From an uncultured Clostridia bacterium (lineage in GTDB: Bacteria > Bacillota > Clostridia > Christensenellales > UBA1242), in NCBI GenBank assembly GCA_948434855.1, contig CAOJFR010000004.1, positions 1 to 59,108 of the forward strand: 59,108 nucleotides of DNA. Direction: 5' to 3'. How positions within the stretch are numbered: position 1 is the stretch's first letter; each line of letters begins with the position of its first letter. This document shows, piece after piece, positions 16,774 through 23,982 of this stretch. Position numbers and translations under genes: made by a program. The notes beneath the pieces were generated by a model. The model was not told the origin of the DNA. It was given only the letters and a program-made list of their open reading frames with translations, and searched no databases.

Positions 16774-17850
16774 TTAGACAGGTCTACCTGGGAAGAAGTT
16801 ACAACGTTTACGATCGCAGTAATTTCGATACTTACAACCTAAACATCTAGTTGAATCGTAATTTTTTTCGGTACTTTGTAGGCTTGCAATTGCTTCGGCT
16901 TGTTCTTCCATAGCTCTTGTTTGTGCACGTGCCTGACTTTCCATTTCTTCATGATGTCTTTTTAACTCTGCTTGTTTTTCTTGCAAATCTTTTTTCATTA
17001 ATCTAGTTCTTTCTATTTCGCCATCTGCTATCGCTTGAACTTTTTCTTCTTCTATATCTTGCATTTTTTCTCTATAATTTTCTTCGGCGATTTCTTCTTC
17101 AAGAATGTTACAAGCTTCTTTAAGTGTATCAGCTCTTTGACAAACAATTATATCCAATAGCTTCTCAGCATAAAAATATGCCCTATATTTTTTGGGTACA
17201 TGAATAACAGTTTGTAACTTTTCTTCAAGAATAGGTAATTCTTTTTCAGCTAAACTATTTAAACGATACCACTCAGCAATTCCTATTTTTTTTCGATTAG
17301 CTTCCATTTTTGAATATTTAGAATTTTTCTTTAAATCTTTTAACTTTTTTTCAAGTTCTTTCAATTCAATTTGCCAAAGTTCAATATCAGTTTTCCATTT
17401 TTCATATTTTTTGTTATATTCAATTTTTAGCCATGGCATTAAAGACATTTTTAATTTACTTTCTTTGATAGGTTCTTTCGGTTCATGACTTAATTTATAT
17501 TCAATTTTATCTTGAATCTCTTGGATTTCATATTCGCTTTCATTTTTAAGTTCTTGTAACTCTTGATTATAATCTCCATTAGGGTTATAATCTTTTGCAA
17601 ATTCAATAGCAGCAGCTTTTTGTTCTTCTTCTGGCTTTGGATACCAAGGTGTAGCATAAATATTATCATATATTTTTTGATTTGTAGGAGTAGGTTTAAA
17701 TAATTTGTTTGTAAATCTGTCTATTGCTTTAATGTCATTAGGAGTTGCTTTTTTAGGGTCAAGCCCATATTGGTAACAATACTTTTTAGGAAGGCATTCA
17801 ACCAAAATTTCTAATTCATTTTTTATTATTTCAAGTTCTTTATTTTCCAT
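16774..17850 (-). CDS. Unknown coiled-coil protein with C-terminal four-cysteine motif
   Basis: 358 residues. Long charged helices with heptad character at about 95-185 and 225-325, then CLGCKYRNYCDRKRC, four Cys in a C-x2-C-x4-C-x4-C arrangement that could bind zinc or an Fe-S cluster. A proline-rich patch with YATPWYPKPEEE lies near 70. No family recognised. AAAGGAG precedes the ATG. It starts a run with 16433 onward and has a promoter of the shared element type (17877-17905). Tryptophans are TGG. Confidence 0.6.
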   Translation of the reverse strand: MENKELEIIKNELEILVECLPKKYCYQYGLDPKKATPNDIKAIDRFTNKLFKPTPTNQKIYDNIYATPWYPKPEEEQKAAAIEFAKDYNPNGDYNQELQELKNESEYEIQEIQDKIEYKLSHEPKEPIKESKLKMSLMPWLKIEYNKKYEKWKTDIELWQIELKELEKKLKDLKKNSKYSKMEANRKKIGIAEWYRLNSLAEKELPILEEKLQTVIHVPKKYRAYFYAEKLLDIIVCQRADTLKEACNILEEEIAEENYREKMQDIEEEKVQAIADGEIERTRLMKKDLQEKQAELKRHHEEMESQARAQTRAMEEQAEAIASLQSTEKNYDSTRCLGCKYRNYCDRKRCNFFPGRPV

Positions 17851-17876
17851 AAATAATATCTCCTTTATATTTAAGT

Positions 17877-17921
17877 ATTATAGCATACAAAGAGATATTT
17901 TTCAAATAAATTTACCTAGAT
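17877..17921 (-). promoter_or_regulatory. Element promoter with shared operator-like motif (copy 2)
   Basis: Minus strand TTGAAA (17905-17900), 17 nt, TATAAT (17882-17877). The spacer contains ATCTCTTTGT; GGTAAATTT lies 11 nt upstream of it, matching the promoter at 14213 base for base in layout. Confidence 0.75.
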
Positions 17922-17925
17922 ATAG

Positions 17926-17954
17926 AAAAAGTATGACTTACAAAGCCATACTTT
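17926..17954 (-). terminator. Terminator after the gene at 17955
   Basis: Minus strand AAAGTATG (17954-17947), loop, CATACTTT (17935-17928), then TTC. Confidence 0.6.
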
Positions 17955-18263
17955 CTAGATTTTATTATTCAAATGTTCTTTAAGTAAAGTTGTAGATATG
18001 ATATTATAAGTATTATCAATAATTGATATTGCTTTTATATCTAACAATTCTTTAATGATTGTTTCTGCTTGTGGGTATGTTAAATCAAATAACCTTTTAA
18101 GAGTAGTGATAGATATATGATTGCTTTCGCAAATGTAATTTATCTTTTCATTCTTTGTTTTGCCTTTCATTGTAAACAAATTTGAAAGGTTGTCTAAATC
18201 TTCTTGTGTTTTAATTCTTGCTTTTAAAAATTGTAATGTTAAATCTGCTTTTTCTTCTTTCAT
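17955..18263 (-). CDS. Small possible winged-helix protein
   Basis: 102 residues. The C-terminal 60 look like a winged helix (ISITTLKRLFDLTYPQAETI, then a hydrophobic beta-turn DIKAISIIDNTYNIIST). No exact family. The promoter is minus-strand TTGTTT (18298-18293), 17 nt, TATAAT (18275-18270), with a variant of the shared motif (CTTTGTATG) in the spacer. It is divergent from the XRE gene at 18407, the usual arrangement of a regulator pair. Confidence 0.6.
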   Translation of the reverse strand: MKEEKADLTLQFLKARIKTQEDLDNLSNLFTMKGKTKNEKINYICESNHISITTLKRLFDLTYPQAETIIKELLDIKAISIIDNTYNIISTTLLKEHLNNKI

Positions 18264-18269
18264 GTTAAT

Positions 18270-18298
18270 ATTATAACATACAAAGCACTAAAAAACAA
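18270..18298 (-). promoter_or_regulatory. Promoter of the gene at 17955
   Basis: Minus strand TTGTTT, 17 nt, TATAAT, close to the ATG at 18263, so the leader is very short. The spacer has CTTTGTATG as in the promoter at 17877. Confidence 0.65.
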
Positions 18299-18302
18299 CA
18301 AA

Positions 18303-18319
18303 ATCTCTTACAAAGAGAT
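18303..18319. promoter_or_regulatory. Perfect operator-like palindrome of the element
   Basis: ATCTCTT-ACA-AAGAGAT. Half-sites ATCTCTTTGT or ACAAAGAGAT recur at 14223-14232, 14276-14285 and 17887-17896. It sits between divergent genes 17955 and 18407, the natural place for a repressor operator. Confidence 0.7.
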
Positions 18320-18370
18320 ATTTTATACCTTTGAACATAAATTTGCCATTTTCATAGAGATGAGCAAAAG

Positions 18371-18396
18371 CCTATTTAAATTTATAATTAAATAGG
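18371..18396 (+). promoter_or_regulatory. Inverted repeat over the -10 of the XRE gene
   Basis: CCTATTTAA (18371-18379) and TTAAATAGG (18388-18396) flank TATAAT (18383-18388). The right arm also contains part of the ribosome site. It suggests autoregulation of the downstream XRE gene. Confidence 0.6.
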
Positions 18397-18406
18397 AGGC
18401 ATTAAC

Positions 18407-18754
18407 ATGAATACAACACCACCTAAAAATGAATATTCTATGACAGATGAGGAAAGAAAAAATATTGCATTTAAAATTGGCACATTTAGACAAAAAGCAA
18501 ATTTATCAGCTCGTTCGCTATCACTTATGATAGAAAAAGCAGATGGCTACATTAATAGGATTGAAACTACAACTGAGCATCTGCCAAGTATGGAAACTTT
18601 TATTATGATTATTAAAGCATGTGGAATTACACCAGAGCAATTTTTTTATCATGACCCAAATACTTATGAAGAAGATATGCAAATATTAAAATTTTTCAAA
18701 AAACTAACACCAGAGAAAAGACAACATTTAATTGAACTCTTTAAAGATTGTTAA
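18407..18754 (+). CDS. XRE-family transcriptional regulator
   Basis: 115 residues. The helix-turn-helix spans about 18-75 (IGTFRQKANLSARSLSLMIE, then GYINRIE and MIIKACGITPEQFF), as in CI/Cro-type proteins, with a short C-terminal helical segment (DMQILKFFKKLTPEKRQHLI) typical of small SinR/ICE repressor-like proteins. AGGAGG is ten bases before the ATG. It is divergent from 17955 across the palindrome at 18303, so it is the best candidate for the repressor of the element's shared promoters (inference). Confidence 0.8.
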   Translation: MNTTPPKNEYSMTDEERKNIAFKIGTFRQKANLSARSLSLMIEKADGYINRIETTTEHLPSMETFIMIIKACGITPEQFFYHDPNTYEEDMQILKFFKKLTPEKRQHLIELFKDC

Positions 18755-18875
18755 ATCGTCAATAAAGTAGAATTAACCCTTATACAATTAATTTCGCCTT
18801 GTGAGAGTTTAAGAAAGGGAAATTTAATTTCACTTTCAAATGAATGTATAAAAATAAATATAAAAGAAATATGGT

Positions 18876-18986
18876 AAAAGTTAAAAAGGTTATAAAAGTA
18901 ATAAAGGGTACAAAACATACACAAATGACAAAAGATAACTCAAAAGTTACAAAAGATATATATTATATTATACAAGACAAAAGTTA
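18876..18986. repeat. AAAAGTTA direct repeats near attR
   Basis: Three copies at 18876, 18942 and 18979 within 130 nt of the right junction, in an otherwise gene-free 250-nt stretch (18755-19005). Spacing and place fit arm-type integrase binding sites. An ORF through this stretch reads into the tRNA and is not credible. Confidence 0.45.
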
Positions 18987-19005
18987 TTTTAAATGTTATA
19001 CTTAT

Positions 19006-19010
19006 CTACG
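19006..19010. other. attR core
   Basis: CTACG, shared with 8814-8818; element DNA to the left, host tRNA 3' half to the right. Confidence 0.7.
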
Positions 19011-19050
19011 AACCGAATGGTCGGGGGTTCGAATCCCTCCGGTCGCACCA
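19006..19050 (+). pseudogene. 3' half of the split tRNA-Arg(ACG)
   Basis: Anticodon loop CTACGAA, anticodon 3' strand, T arm GGGGG-TTCGAAT-CCCTC, acceptor CGGTCGC and ACCA. The acceptor pairs fully with GCGACCG at 8782-8788. No tRNA 5' half precedes it here. Excision would restore the gene. Confidence 0.85.
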
Positions 19051-19057
19051 ACTATAT

Positions 19058-19097
19058 GCAATAAAAAGTCTTTTTTTAAGAAGGCTTTTTTTATTGC
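19058..19097 (+). terminator. Terminator of the original tRNA-Arg gene
   Basis: GCAATAAAAAG (19058-19068), loop, CTTTTTTTATTGC (19085-19097), eight bases after the CCA. Confidence 0.65.
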
Positions 19098-19194
19098 AAA
19101 AACCACAATATACAGTGTTTTTTGAGCAAATTATCACTGTATACAGATATGGCATATTTCAAGATTTGGAAATTAGCAATTTCAAGTCTTTTTT

Positions 19195-19346
19195 CAAAAT
19201 GTAAAAGTTTTGATTTTTTTGATTTTTTGCCCAAAATTTTGATTTTTTATTAAAGAATTGGCTGTCGCAAAATCAAAATTTCAAAAATCAAAACTGACCA
19301 CCGAAATAATCAAAATAAATCAAAAATAATCAAAAAATCAAAATTT
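19195..19346. repeat. AT-rich field of TGATTTT / AAAATCA repeats
   Basis: Multiple TGATTTTTT units on the left (about 19208-19250) are followed by about seven AATCAAAA units on the right (about 19275-19346), so the two halves are imperfectly self-complementary around GAATTGGCTGTCGC. No gene, promoter or RNA family is recognised between 19098 and 19357. Confidence 0.5.
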
Positions 19347-19357
19347 CAAGCCAAAAT

Positions 19358-19402
19358 CGATGCAGAATTCAAAGAGTTGTGGTATAATGCAAGCAGGAGA
19401 AA
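19358..19402 (+). promoter_or_regulatory. Promoter of the DUF3781 gene (repeat copy A)
   Basis: CGATGCAGAAT, TTGTGG, TATAAT (19383-19388) with TG-G extended -10, then AGGAG. About 80% identical over 45 nt to the block at 19688-19732 in front of the next gene. Confidence 0.6.
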
Positions 19403-19404
19403 AA

Positions 19405-19650
19405 ATGGATAAGCAAATTTTAATTGACAACATAGAACTGGTTCATACAACGGAGATGGGAATCGATAGGATTAAAAGAAATTTGAAACTCGACACAAAT
19501 GATGTGGTTGGGTATTGCAAACAAAAAGTTTTGGATAAGCAATGTAAGATTTATAGACACGGTAAAAATTGGTATTGTGAAATAGAAGATGTGATTATCA
19601 CAATCAATGCTTATAGTTACACAATAATCACGGCACACAAAATAAAGTAA
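19405..19650 (+). CDS. DUF3781 family protein
   Basis: 81 residues. It matches the DUF3781 pattern as I remember it: LIDNIELVHTTEMGIDRIKR at the start, DDVV-like TNDVVGYCKQK, then the aromatic GKNWYCEIEDVIITINAYSY block and a final TIITAHK. Function unknown; small soluble protein. ATG at 19405 with AGGAG seven bases upstream is chosen; the frame extends upstream through the promoter, which is not plausible. Flanked by its own promoter and terminator. Confidence 0.8.
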   Translation: MDKQILIDNIELVHTTEMGIDRIKRNLKLDTNDVVGYCKQKVLDKQCKIYRHGKNWYCEIEDVIITINAYSYTIITAHKIK

Positions 19651-19651
19651 G

Positions 19652-19679
19652 ATCACGAATCAAAAGTTCGTGATTTTTT
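19652..19679 (+). terminator. Terminator after the DUF3781 gene
   Basis: ATCACGAA (19652-19659), loop, TTCGTGAT (19667-19674), T6. Nearly the same hairpin occurs after the next gene. Confidence 0.85.
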
Positions 19680-19687
19680 CATAAAAC

Positions 19688-19732
19688 CGATACAGAATGC
19701 AAAGGGTTGTGGTATAATGAGTTTAGGAGAAA
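19688..19732 (+). promoter_or_regulatory. Promoter of the flavodoxin/ferredoxin gene (repeat copy B)
   Basis: CGATACAGAAT, TTGTGG, TATAAT (19713-19718), AGGAG; duplicate of the block at 19358. Confidence 0.6.
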
Positions 19733-19735
19733 AAT

Positions 19736-20506
19736 ATGGTAGGCATATATTTTAGTGGGACAGGAAATACGAAATTTTGTGTTAAAAAATTTTTGGAATT
19801 ATACAATGAGAACAACACTTTTGAAAGTTATTCTATTGAAGATGAAATTTGTGTGAGCAAAATAAAAGAGAATAAAGATATTCTTTTTGCTTATCCCATT
19901 TATTATAGTTCTTTGCCACCAATTGTTGAGAGTTTTATAAAAAACAACAGGAAGATTTTTAAGAATAAAAATATTTTTATTTTAGCAACTATGGGGCTGT
20001 TTAGTGGTGATGGTGCAGGCCTTAGTGCCAGACTTTTCAAAAAATACGATACTAAAATCTTAGGTGGGCTTCACATCAAAATGCCAGATTGTATTGGCGA
20101 TGTTAAACTATTAAAAAAGAGTATTGATGAAAATAGGCAAATAGTGAAAGATGCAGTGACAAAAATAGATACATCTGTAAAAAAGATTAAATCTGGTAAA
20201 AAAATAAAAAATGGTTTAACATTATTTAATCATATTGCGGGGTTGTTTGGTCAAAGGCTTTGGTTTTATAACAAAACAAAAAAATTAAAAAATAAACTTA
20301 TAATAGATTATGACAAATGTATATCTTGCAAAATGTGTATGGTTAAATGTCCTGTGAATAACTTTATTGAAGAGAATGGCAAACCAAAGGCTCAAGGCAA
20401 GTGTACTTGTTGTTATAGGTGCATAAGTAACTGCCCAAAGCAAGCAATAACACTTATTGGCAAAGAAATTTATGAACAAAGTAAAATAGAAAAATATTTA
20501 GGTTAA
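19736..20506 (+). CDS. EFR1-type flavodoxin-ferredoxin fusion protein
   Basis: 256 residues. The N-terminal half is flavodoxin-like, starting IYFSGTGNTKFCVKKF (phosphate loop SGTGNT near residue 7). The C-terminal half carries two 4Fe-4S cluster motifs: CISCKMCMVKCP and CTCCYRCISNCP. This is the layout of the EFR1 family of electron-transfer proteins common in Clostridia, probably a cytosolic electron carrier; the partner is unknown. AGGAG precedes the ATG. It stands alone between its own promoter and a terminator, and may share regulation with the DUF3781 gene through the duplicated promoter. Confidence 0.85.
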   Translation: MVGIYFSGTGNTKFCVKKFLELYNENNTFESYSIEDEICVSKIKENKDILFAYPIYYSSLPPIVESFIKNNRKIFKNKNIFILATMGLFSGDGAGLSARLFKKYDTKILGGLHIKMPDCIGDVKLLKKSIDENRQIVKDAVTKIDTSVKKIKSGKKIKNGLTLFNHIAGLFGQRLWFYNKTKKLKNKLIIDYDKCISCKMCMVKCPVNNFIEENGKPKAQGKCTCCYRCISNCPKQAITLIGKEIYEQSKIEKYLG

Positions 20507-20600
20507 AATGCCAAAAGATAAATTAAGGAGCAATAGTGAAAGGGCGAAACCGAATATTATTGCGATTTCAAAATAGAAACAATAAAATTATAAAAAAGAA

Positions 20601-20628
20601 AATCACGAGCAAAGTTTCGTGATTTTTT
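20601..20628 (+). terminator. Terminator after the flavodoxin-ferredoxin gene
   Basis: AATCACGA (20601-20608), loop, TCGTGATT, T-run. The following 180 nt (20629-20812) are very AT-rich, and I see nothing else in them. Confidence 0.8.
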
Positions 20629-20812
20629 GTTGAAAAATTTATTATGCAAAAACAAGCAAGTTAAAAAAATAGATTATATTAATAACTGACTTTAGATAAG
20701 TTATATGAAAATTATTTTGTAATTTTTTTAATTGGGGCAGAATAATTATATTTTGAAAACATATTAAAATAATAAAAATTTAAAATAGACATTTTGAATA
20801 ATAAAGATTTGA

Positions 20813-20841
20813 TTGCTCAAAATAACAAATTAGAATATAAT
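20813..20841 (+). promoter_or_regulatory. Promoter of the lipase-like gene
   Basis: TTGCTC (20813-20818), 17 nt, TATAAT (20836-20841), 87 nt before the gene. Confidence 0.6.
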
Positions 20842-20927
20842 AGTGATATAGAGTTTTAGTTTTTATTTTTAAATTATTTTTGCTTAATATATTATTTTTA
20901 ATTAAGTTTAGTTAAATAAGGGAAGTT

Positions 20928-21827
20928 ATGGAACAAATATTTTTAAAAGCAAGAGATGGTTATAAGTTAAATGTTCATGTTTTTGAAGTGAAAAACGCAA
21001 AGGCCGCCATTCAGATTATTCATGGAATGGAAGAGCATCAAGAAAGGTATGAAGAAGTTGTTGACTTTTTAAATAAAAATGGATATTCGGTTATAAGCTC
21101 TGATATGCGAGGTCATGGAAGCACTGCTCCAAATCTTGGATTTTTTAAAACCAATAATGGTTATAAAGAACTTATTGCTGATCAAAAAACAATAACCAAA
21201 TTTATTAAAGAAAAGTTTAATGGTTTGCCAATTTATATTTTGGCTCATTCAATGGGCACAATAATAACTAGAGTGTTGCTTCAAAAAAATTCAAAAGATT
21301 ATTCAAAAGTAATATTGTCTGGCTATCCAAACTATCAGTCTGCAGCGCATTTTGGAATTATTGCGGCAGGACTAATAAAGTTATTTTATGGTGCAAAGCA
21401 TAAATCGCATTACATAAACAAACTTAGTGTTGGGTCGTTTAACAAACTAATAGAAAACCCAAAAACAGACTATGACTGGATTTGTAAAAATGAAGATGTT
21501 GTTAAAGCTTATATAAAAGATCCTTATTGTGGCATAGGCTTCACATGCTCGGCATATTCCGATTTATTTCATTTGGTTGTGCTAATGCATAACCACAGAG
21601 ATTATAAAAAAGTAAACTCTGAAATGCCAATTTTGATGCTAAAGGGAAATGATGATCCATGCGTTGGTGGAGAAGAAGGTGCAAAAGATTCAAGGGAAGT
21701 TTTGATAAAGGCAGGCTTTAAAAATGTTTGTCATATAGACTATCCAAACATGCGTCATGAAATTATGGCAGAAAAAGAAAAACAAGAAGTTTTTGATGAT
21801 ATTTTGGCATTTTATAACAATGCATAA
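20928..21827 (+). CDS. Alpha/beta hydrolase, monoacylglycerol lipase/lysophospholipase type
   Basis: 299 residues. Serine nucleophile in AHSMGT (near residue 107), preceded by the family motif SSDMRGHGST (about 59-68); the acid Asp is in MLKGNDDPCVGG and the catalytic His in PNMRHEIM near the end. This is the serine aminopeptidase S33/Hydrolase_4 family, which cleaves acyl esters of glycerol or phospholipids; the substrate is not visible. No signal peptide, so cytosolic. Single gene with its own promoter and terminator; GGAAG lies before the ATG. Confidence 0.88.
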   Translation: MEQIFLKARDGYKLNVHVFEVKNAKAAIQIIHGMEEHQERYEEVVDFLNKNGYSVISSDMRGHGSTAPNLGFFKTNNGYKELIADQKTITKFIKEKFNGLPIYILAHSMGTIITRVLLQKNSKDYSKVILSGYPNYQSAAHFGIIAAGLIKLFYGAKHKSHYINKLSVGSFNKLIENPKTDYDWICKNEDVVKAYIKDPYCGIGFTCSAYSDLFHLVVLMHNHRDYKKVNSEMPILMLKGNDDPCVGGEEGAKDSREVLIKAGFKNVCHIDYPNMRHEIMAEKEKQEVFDDILAFYNNA

Positions 21828-21833
21828 ATAATG

Positions 21834-21863
21834 AAAAAGTCCAATTAGAATTTGGACTTTTTT
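21834..21863 (+). terminator. Terminator after the lipase-like gene
   Basis: AAAGTCCAA, loop, TTTGGACTTTTTT. Confidence 0.85.
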
Positions 21864-21980
21864 CATTTTATAAAAAATAAATTTTTCAAAATGCTAATTA
21901 AATGCTATAATAATTTAGTTAAAAAAAACGCAAGTTTATTTCTAAAAATGTAAAATTTAGGCATAAATAAGAGGAATTTT

Positions 21981-22679
21981 ATGATTAAAGCTATTTTTTT
22001 TGATTTAGATGGAACCTTGCTTCCAATGGATGAAGATGAATTTACAAAACTATATTTTAAATTATTATGCAAAAAATTAGTGCCATATTGTTTTAACCCT
22101 GAAGAGCTTATTAATATTATTTGGACTGGCACAAAAGCTATGATAAAAAATGATGGAAGTAAAACCAATGAAGAGTTGTTTTGGGATATTTTTATTGACC
22201 ATTATGGAAAGAAAAGTTTAAAAAACAAATCTGAGTTTGATGAGTTTTATGTAAATGAATTTAAGCAAACAAGCTTGGTTTGCAAGCAAAATCCATTAGC
22301 TAAAGAAATTGTTAGGGTTGCAAAATCTAAGGGTTTAAAAACAATACTTGCAACAAATCCGCTTTTTCCAAAAGAGGGGATTTTAACAAGACTTTCTTTT
22401 GTGAGTTTAAGTGCTGATGATTTTGATCAAATAACAAGTTATGAATTTTCACATTATTCAAAACCAAATACAAAATATTATTTGGAGCTTTTGCAAAATA
22501 ATAATCTTAAGCCAGAAGAAGTTGTTATGTTTGGAAACAGTGAAATGGAAGATTATGTTCCGGCAAATTCAGTTGGAATAAAAACCTATCTTATAAAAGG
22601 CTGTGGAGAAAAAGGAAGCGATAAAGTTTCAAGAGTTACATTTTCTGAGGCAATAGAAATAATCAATAACATAAAATAA
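21981..22679 (+). CDS. HAD-superfamily hydrolase
   Basis: 232 residues. Motif I DLDGTLLPMD (residues 8-17) with both catalytic Asp, motif II Thr in ILATNP (about 112-117), and motif III/IV in the KPNTKYY and VVMFGNSEMEDYVPA segments. The cap domain is C1-type helical (about 20-95). Probably a phosphatase of small phosphorylated metabolites; the substrate cannot be read from the sequence. AGAGGAATTTT precedes the ATG. It has no partners in an operon. Confidence 0.88.
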   Translation: MIKAIFFDLDGTLLPMDEDEFTKLYFKLLCKKLVPYCFNPEELINIIWTGTKAMIKNDGSKTNEELFWDIFIDHYGKKSLKNKSEFDEFYVNEFKQTSLVCKQNPLAKEIVRVAKSKGLKTILATNPLFPKEGILTRLSFVSLSADDFDQITSYEFSHYSKPNTKYYLELLQNNNLKPEEVVMFGNSEMEDYVPANSVGIKTYLIKGCGEKGSDKVSRVTFSEAIEIINNIK

Positions 22680-22702
22680 AAAGACTAAAAATTTAGTCTT
22701 TT
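22680..22702. terminator. Bidirectional terminator between HAD and glycosylase genes
   Basis: AAAGACTAAA, AAT, TTTAGTCTTT, flanked by T-run and A-run, between convergent genes. Confidence 0.8.
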
Positions 22703-22703
22703 T

Positions 22704-23174
22704 TTATTTTGATATAATTTCGTTTTTCCAAATTTCAAAATCAAATCTTGGGTTGGCAGAGCTTGTTGAGGGCATTGCCAAAATTGGCAGATTTGTTTGA
22801 TTTGAATTATAAAATAAGTTATAAGCAGTTTTTCCATTACATAAAATTTTTTTAATATTGGTGTTTGGCGGAAACAAAAATTTCATGTTGCATATTTTAA
22901 ATTCAGATTTTTCTAAATTGCTGTCTGCCGAGCCAGCAAGGTCACTTTCGGCAACAACGTCAAAAAGTGCAATTTTGTGTTTTAACAAAAAAAGTTTTTT
23001 AAATTCAGTGTTATCCTCAATTTCCTCATTAAAAATTTTTCCTAGCATTTTCCAAAATCGGTTTTGCTTGTTGCCATAATAAAAGCCAGTTTGCCTACTT
23101 TTAACACTAGGAAAACTGCCAAGAATTAAAATTTCAGAATCTTTATCAAAAACTGGTTCAAAGCCGTTAAACAT
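22704..23174 (-). CDS. DNA-deoxyinosine glycosylase (UDG superfamily)
   Basis: 156 residues. The N-terminal FDKDSEILILGSFPSVKSRQ, then GFYYGNKQNRFWKML, and the C-terminal AMPSTSSANPRFDF are the conserved blocks of the family annotated as DNA-deoxyinosine glycosylase, within the uracil-DNA glycosylase superfamily (motif GSFPS replaces the GxDP-type motif). Removes deaminated bases in base-excision repair (family knowledge). Full length for the family (about 150-170). No clear ribosome site before the ATG; the start is the only reasonable one. Confidence 0.88.
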   Translation of the reverse strand: MFNGFEPVFDKDSEILILGSFPSVKSRQTGFYYGNKQNRFWKMLGKIFNEEIEDNTEFKKLFLLKHKIALFDVVAESDLAGSADSNLEKSEFKICNMKFLFPPNTNIKKILCNGKTAYNLFYNSNQTNLPILAMPSTSSANPRFDFEIWKNEIISK

Positions 23175-23289
23175 ATATTTTATTTTAAATTAAAAATTTG
23201 TTTTGTCAAAGCAAAAATTTCGCAAAAATTATTTTATTTTTTTATAAAATATTGTATAATAGTAATAGTAAAATTTAAGGAGAACAAAG

Positions 23290-23940
23290 TTGCAAAAATT
23301 AGATAAGAATTTTTTTAAAACAGATGACACTATGCATGCTAACAGCATAGAAGAGATTTTAGACGAAGACGAACAAGTTCTTCTTCGTGAAAAACCATAT
23401 GCAAAAGCATATATTTGGTCGGCAGTTTTCAGAATGTTGCCAATTGCATTAATTTGGCTTTTGTTTGATGGATTTTTTATTGCTATGGTATTTGTTTCGC
23501 ATGCGCCAGCAGTGGTTTGGGCATTTTTAGGACCATTTTTTGCATTTCACTTAATGCCAGTTTGGATGTGGATTTCAGGCATTATTGGTGCAGCAGCAGA
23601 AATTAAAAATTTGGAATATGTTTTCACTGAAAAAAGGATTATTGTTCGCTCAGGTATTGTTGGAATAGATTATAAAAATGTTTTTTATGTTGATATTAAA
23701 GGCGTAAACTTAAGAGTTGGATTAATTGACAGAATTTTCAAAGTTGGTGATATTGTTATTACGGCTTTAGAACAAACCGTTATTTTGCATGACATTAAAA
23801 ACCCATACAGAATTTTAAAGAAGATGCAAAAAATTGTTACAGACATTAAAACCGATACATATTTTCCAAATGCGCTTAGACCTGATGAAAATAAAGGCTT
23901 TAGAACAAAATATCGTCCTGATGATGACATGTTTAAATAG
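23290..23940 (+). CDS. PH-domain membrane protein (bacterial PH2/YdbS-like)
   Basis: 216 residues. Two membrane segments (about 43-65 and 70-100), then a bacterial PH domain of the DUF304/bPH2 type: EYVFTEKRIIVRSGIVGIDY followed by beta strands and a C-terminal segment. Function unknown; such proteins sit in the cell membrane. The start is TTG at 23290, placed by AAGGAG eight bases before it; no ATG near it is preceded by a better site. Confidence 0.8.
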   Translation: MQKLDKNFFKTDDTMHANSIEEILDEDEQVLLREKPYAKAYIWSAVFRMLPIALIWLLFDGFFIAMVFVSHAPAVVWAFLGPFFAFHLMPVWMWISGIIGAAAEIKNLEYVFTEKRIIVRSGIVGIDYKNVFYVDIKGVNLRVGLIDRIFKVGDIVITALEQTVILHDIKNPYRILKKMQKIVTDIKTDTYFPNALRPDENKGFRTKYRPDDDMFK

Positions 23941-23942
23941 AA

Positions 23943-23969
23943 AAAAGACCCTAAAACAGGGTCTTTTTT
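23943..23969 (+). terminator. Terminator after the PH-domain gene (likely bidirectional)
   Basis: AAAAGACCCT, AAAAC, AGGGTCTTTT, T-run; also faces the convergent degV gene. Confidence 0.88.
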
Positions 23970-23982
23970 ATTAGTTAAAATA

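Noticed and set aside
18844..19125. Open frame of 93 codons across the right element end
   Set aside because: It runs through the tRNA 3' half and its terminator, has no ribosome site and resembles no protein.
20536..20625. Small GTG ORF after the flavodoxin-ferredoxin gene
   Set aside because: It ends inside a terminator hairpin and has no conserved look despite a nearby AAGGAG.
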